This document shows, one piece after another, positions 62,437 through 64,000 of a stretch of DNA of 64,000 nt. The stretch is from Dipylidium caninum (taxonomy: Eukaryota > Platyhelminthes > Cestoda > Cyclophyllidea > Dipylidiidae). The notes beneath the pieces are model-generated. The model saw only the letters and a list, made by a program, of their open reading frames with translations, was not told the origin of the DNA and made no database searches. The number at the start of each line of letters is the position of its first letter. Within the stretch, counting starts at the first letter, position 1. Location: positions 248,001 to 312,000 of the forward strand of contig QEYB01001666.1 in assembly GCA_017562135.1 (NCBI GenBank), read 5' to 3'. A program made the position numbers and the translations under genes.

Positions 62437-63430
62437 ACTCATATTTTCACGATCGATAATTCTTAGAATATTTGTCCCGTAACCAGCGTAGAAAATATAA
62501 CGACCCTCTCCCCCAATACGAGCGACGTAACCCTGAAATTTATAAGAACCATTTTCTTACATTCGTTTGCTTGATGTAACAAGCATTTTCTCTGAAAGTA
62601 CTTTCTAACTGGAAGAAGAATAACTTTAGCTCACCTGGGTAGTAGAATCAGGGCCTTCGAGAGCCACTTCATTCACAGGTTTGCTGTAATTTTGAAAGAA
62701 ATTTTACGTTTTGCAGTCAATGATTTTCCAGTTATCGAAAAATCGCGAATTTCCACATCTCAAATTATACGAGAACAATAAAAAAAATATGGATGGAAAT
62801 TACTTTCAGCATAACCGCACTACGAATCCAAGAAGAGGCCACAATGATATTCTGGATACCATCTATATCTAGCCCGTCCGATCCAGCAACGTGCGGCCCA
62901 TAGTAATGCCTATGATAAGAGTGGATTCCAAAGCAACAAACACAGTGAGGTTAATTTTCGATCATCCCATATTTGTATGGTCTGATCCCAACTGGCAGAT
63001 AACAAATATATGACTGTTAAAGTGGATCACTTTTTCCTCTAGGATGGTATACTAGGGCAGAAATACGATTGGTATGGTGGGTACACTCCTTTGTGACGTA
63101 GGTCCTCGAACTTAACGAGACGTTTCTATTTGAACCACATTGATATCTCACCCCTTGGAATTTTAGGTTTAAGAGGTGCATTCGAGTTGTTCATATCATA
63201 TACTTTGATTGATTGGTGTCAACATCCACCAGTTATACAAAGCGTGTTTGTATCCTTTGACAAAGCTACGCATAGTATTTCGTTTGGAACAGATGACATT
63301 TTCGCAGAAAGGAATTAAAGTCACAAGGGACTGCAACTTTTCGAATATCTCGAAAATTAATAGTCGGTTGTGAACCTCGGTTAAACCAGTCCCATAACCT
63401 AATGTAGCCAGTACGAGAGTTCTCACACTT
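62437..63430 (-). CDS. WD40-repeat protein, several exons, incomplete
   Basis: Minus-strand exons with beta-propeller features. An upstream frame at 63430-63270 contains GYIRLWDWFNRGSQ. Exon from 63013 encodes a textbook repeat end, LLSASWDQTIQIWDDRKL, probably joined by a 46-bp intron (GTGTTT donor) to exon 62909-62804. That exon encodes YYGPHVAGSDGLDIDG and IIVASSWIRSAVMLK. Exons 62683-62635 (NEVALEGPDSTTQ) and 62532-62437 (IGGEGRYIFYAGYGTNILRI) follow in phase 0. The GP-x-V-x-G-x-x-LDI and AGYGTN-x-x-R-x-ID pattern is known from a WD40 group with a GSWR-type blade, but I cannot name the orthologue. The junction between 62804 and 62683 does not keep frame as read, so a small exon is probably missing. 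Confidence 0.62.
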
Positions 63431-64000
63431 GATTTTACTGATTACAGGACTTACAAACGGCGAGATAGGCTTTGCCCGGCACACAACTCTCAATGTAAAA
63501 TATTGCGATGAAGAATCAATGAAGCTTAAGTCAGTTACATGCAGAAATCTTTATGATGGACTTCTTAAGATGATGACGTTGTTTTCGTTCAGTTGTTTGT
63601 CAATAAAAAAATATATACTAAATATAATTTGCAGCGAAAATTCGTACTCTGGGGAACGAGCCGTTAGACTCCACGCCGAAAGCTGAGATGTATATAGGGA
63701 TATCTTTGATTAAGCGTCTTATGTACGTTCATTCGTCACCCTCAGACCTATCCCCCTTAAAGACTAAGCCATAAGTATCGCATACCTCATCTATTGCTTT
63801 GTTGCTTTTAGAGAACCACCTCCCCAGAATTCAATAATATAATGCTTCTGCTGAGAATTCTTCAGCGGGCTTCTGCCTTCATCGATGGTTTTCTGCATAT
63901 TCCCGTATTATCGTTGAATTCTTGTGTGCTTTGAGGCGATTGAAATGTAATATCCGGTTCGTTCTGATGATTTCTTCTGAAGATATAGACTTGATAGATC

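Noticed and set aside
1..64000. CRISPR arrays, bacterial operons, tRNA or rRNA genes
   Set aside because: No spaced direct repeats of CRISPR type, no cloverleaf or rRNA signatures noticed, and the gene structures are intron-rich.

Overview
The window is eukaryotic nuclear DNA. Genes are split by many introns and placed on both strands, and gene order has no operon logic. Coding frames identify animal-type genes: haspin kinase, NELF-A, core-1 galactosyltransferase, a Delta-type Notch ligand and OST3/TUSC3. Introns are very short in one gene (31-36 bp), the DSL ligand is compact and the proteins are divergent. This fits a parasitic flatworm (cestode or trematode); that is an inference, not something the sequence proves.

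Left flank (1-16.7 kb): the 3' part of a haspin kinase gene on the minus strand, a NELF-A gene of at least eight exons on the plus strand (5.66-13.71 kb), and a two-exon amidohydrolase-2 family gene (15.0-16.7 kb) whose two diagnostic metal-site motifs look altered.

Central block (17.4-60.5 kb): two abutting, diverged inverted duplications. Call A the core-1 galactosyltransferase (C1GALT1) locus and B the DSL Notch-ligand locus. The order is rc(A) - spacer 1 - A - B - spacer 2 - rc(B). The inner copies (A at 31.8-38.5 kb, B at 38.3-43.25 kb) carry intact genes: all phases agree, giving 368 and 485 residues. The outer copies (C1GALT1 at 19.6-24.0 kb, DSL at 56.2-59.9 kb) carry a nonsense codon and/or several frameshifts. 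Spacer 1 holds two exon-sized C1GALT1 relics and a dispersed direct repeat. Spacer 2 holds an intact OST3/TUSC3 oligosaccharyltransferase subunit gene with tiny introns, and an anciently diverged C1GALT1 paralogue with an open frame but a degenerate DxD motif and altered C-terminal motifs, so a possible non-catalytic, COSMC-like member.

Right flank (60.5-64 kb): a mitochondrial-type DnaJ (DNAJC30-like) locus with two apparent frame breaks, and minus-strand exons of a WD40 protein.

The window therefore shows an O-glycosylation gene cluster (an active-looking T-synthase, a degenerate copy, a divergent paralogue and exon fossils) interleaved with a duplicated Notch ligand and an N-glycosylation gene. 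The recurrent pattern of intact inner arms and broken outer arms is the main structural signal. Exon boundaries were read by eye from splice dinucleotides, phase and homology, so individual junctions may be off.
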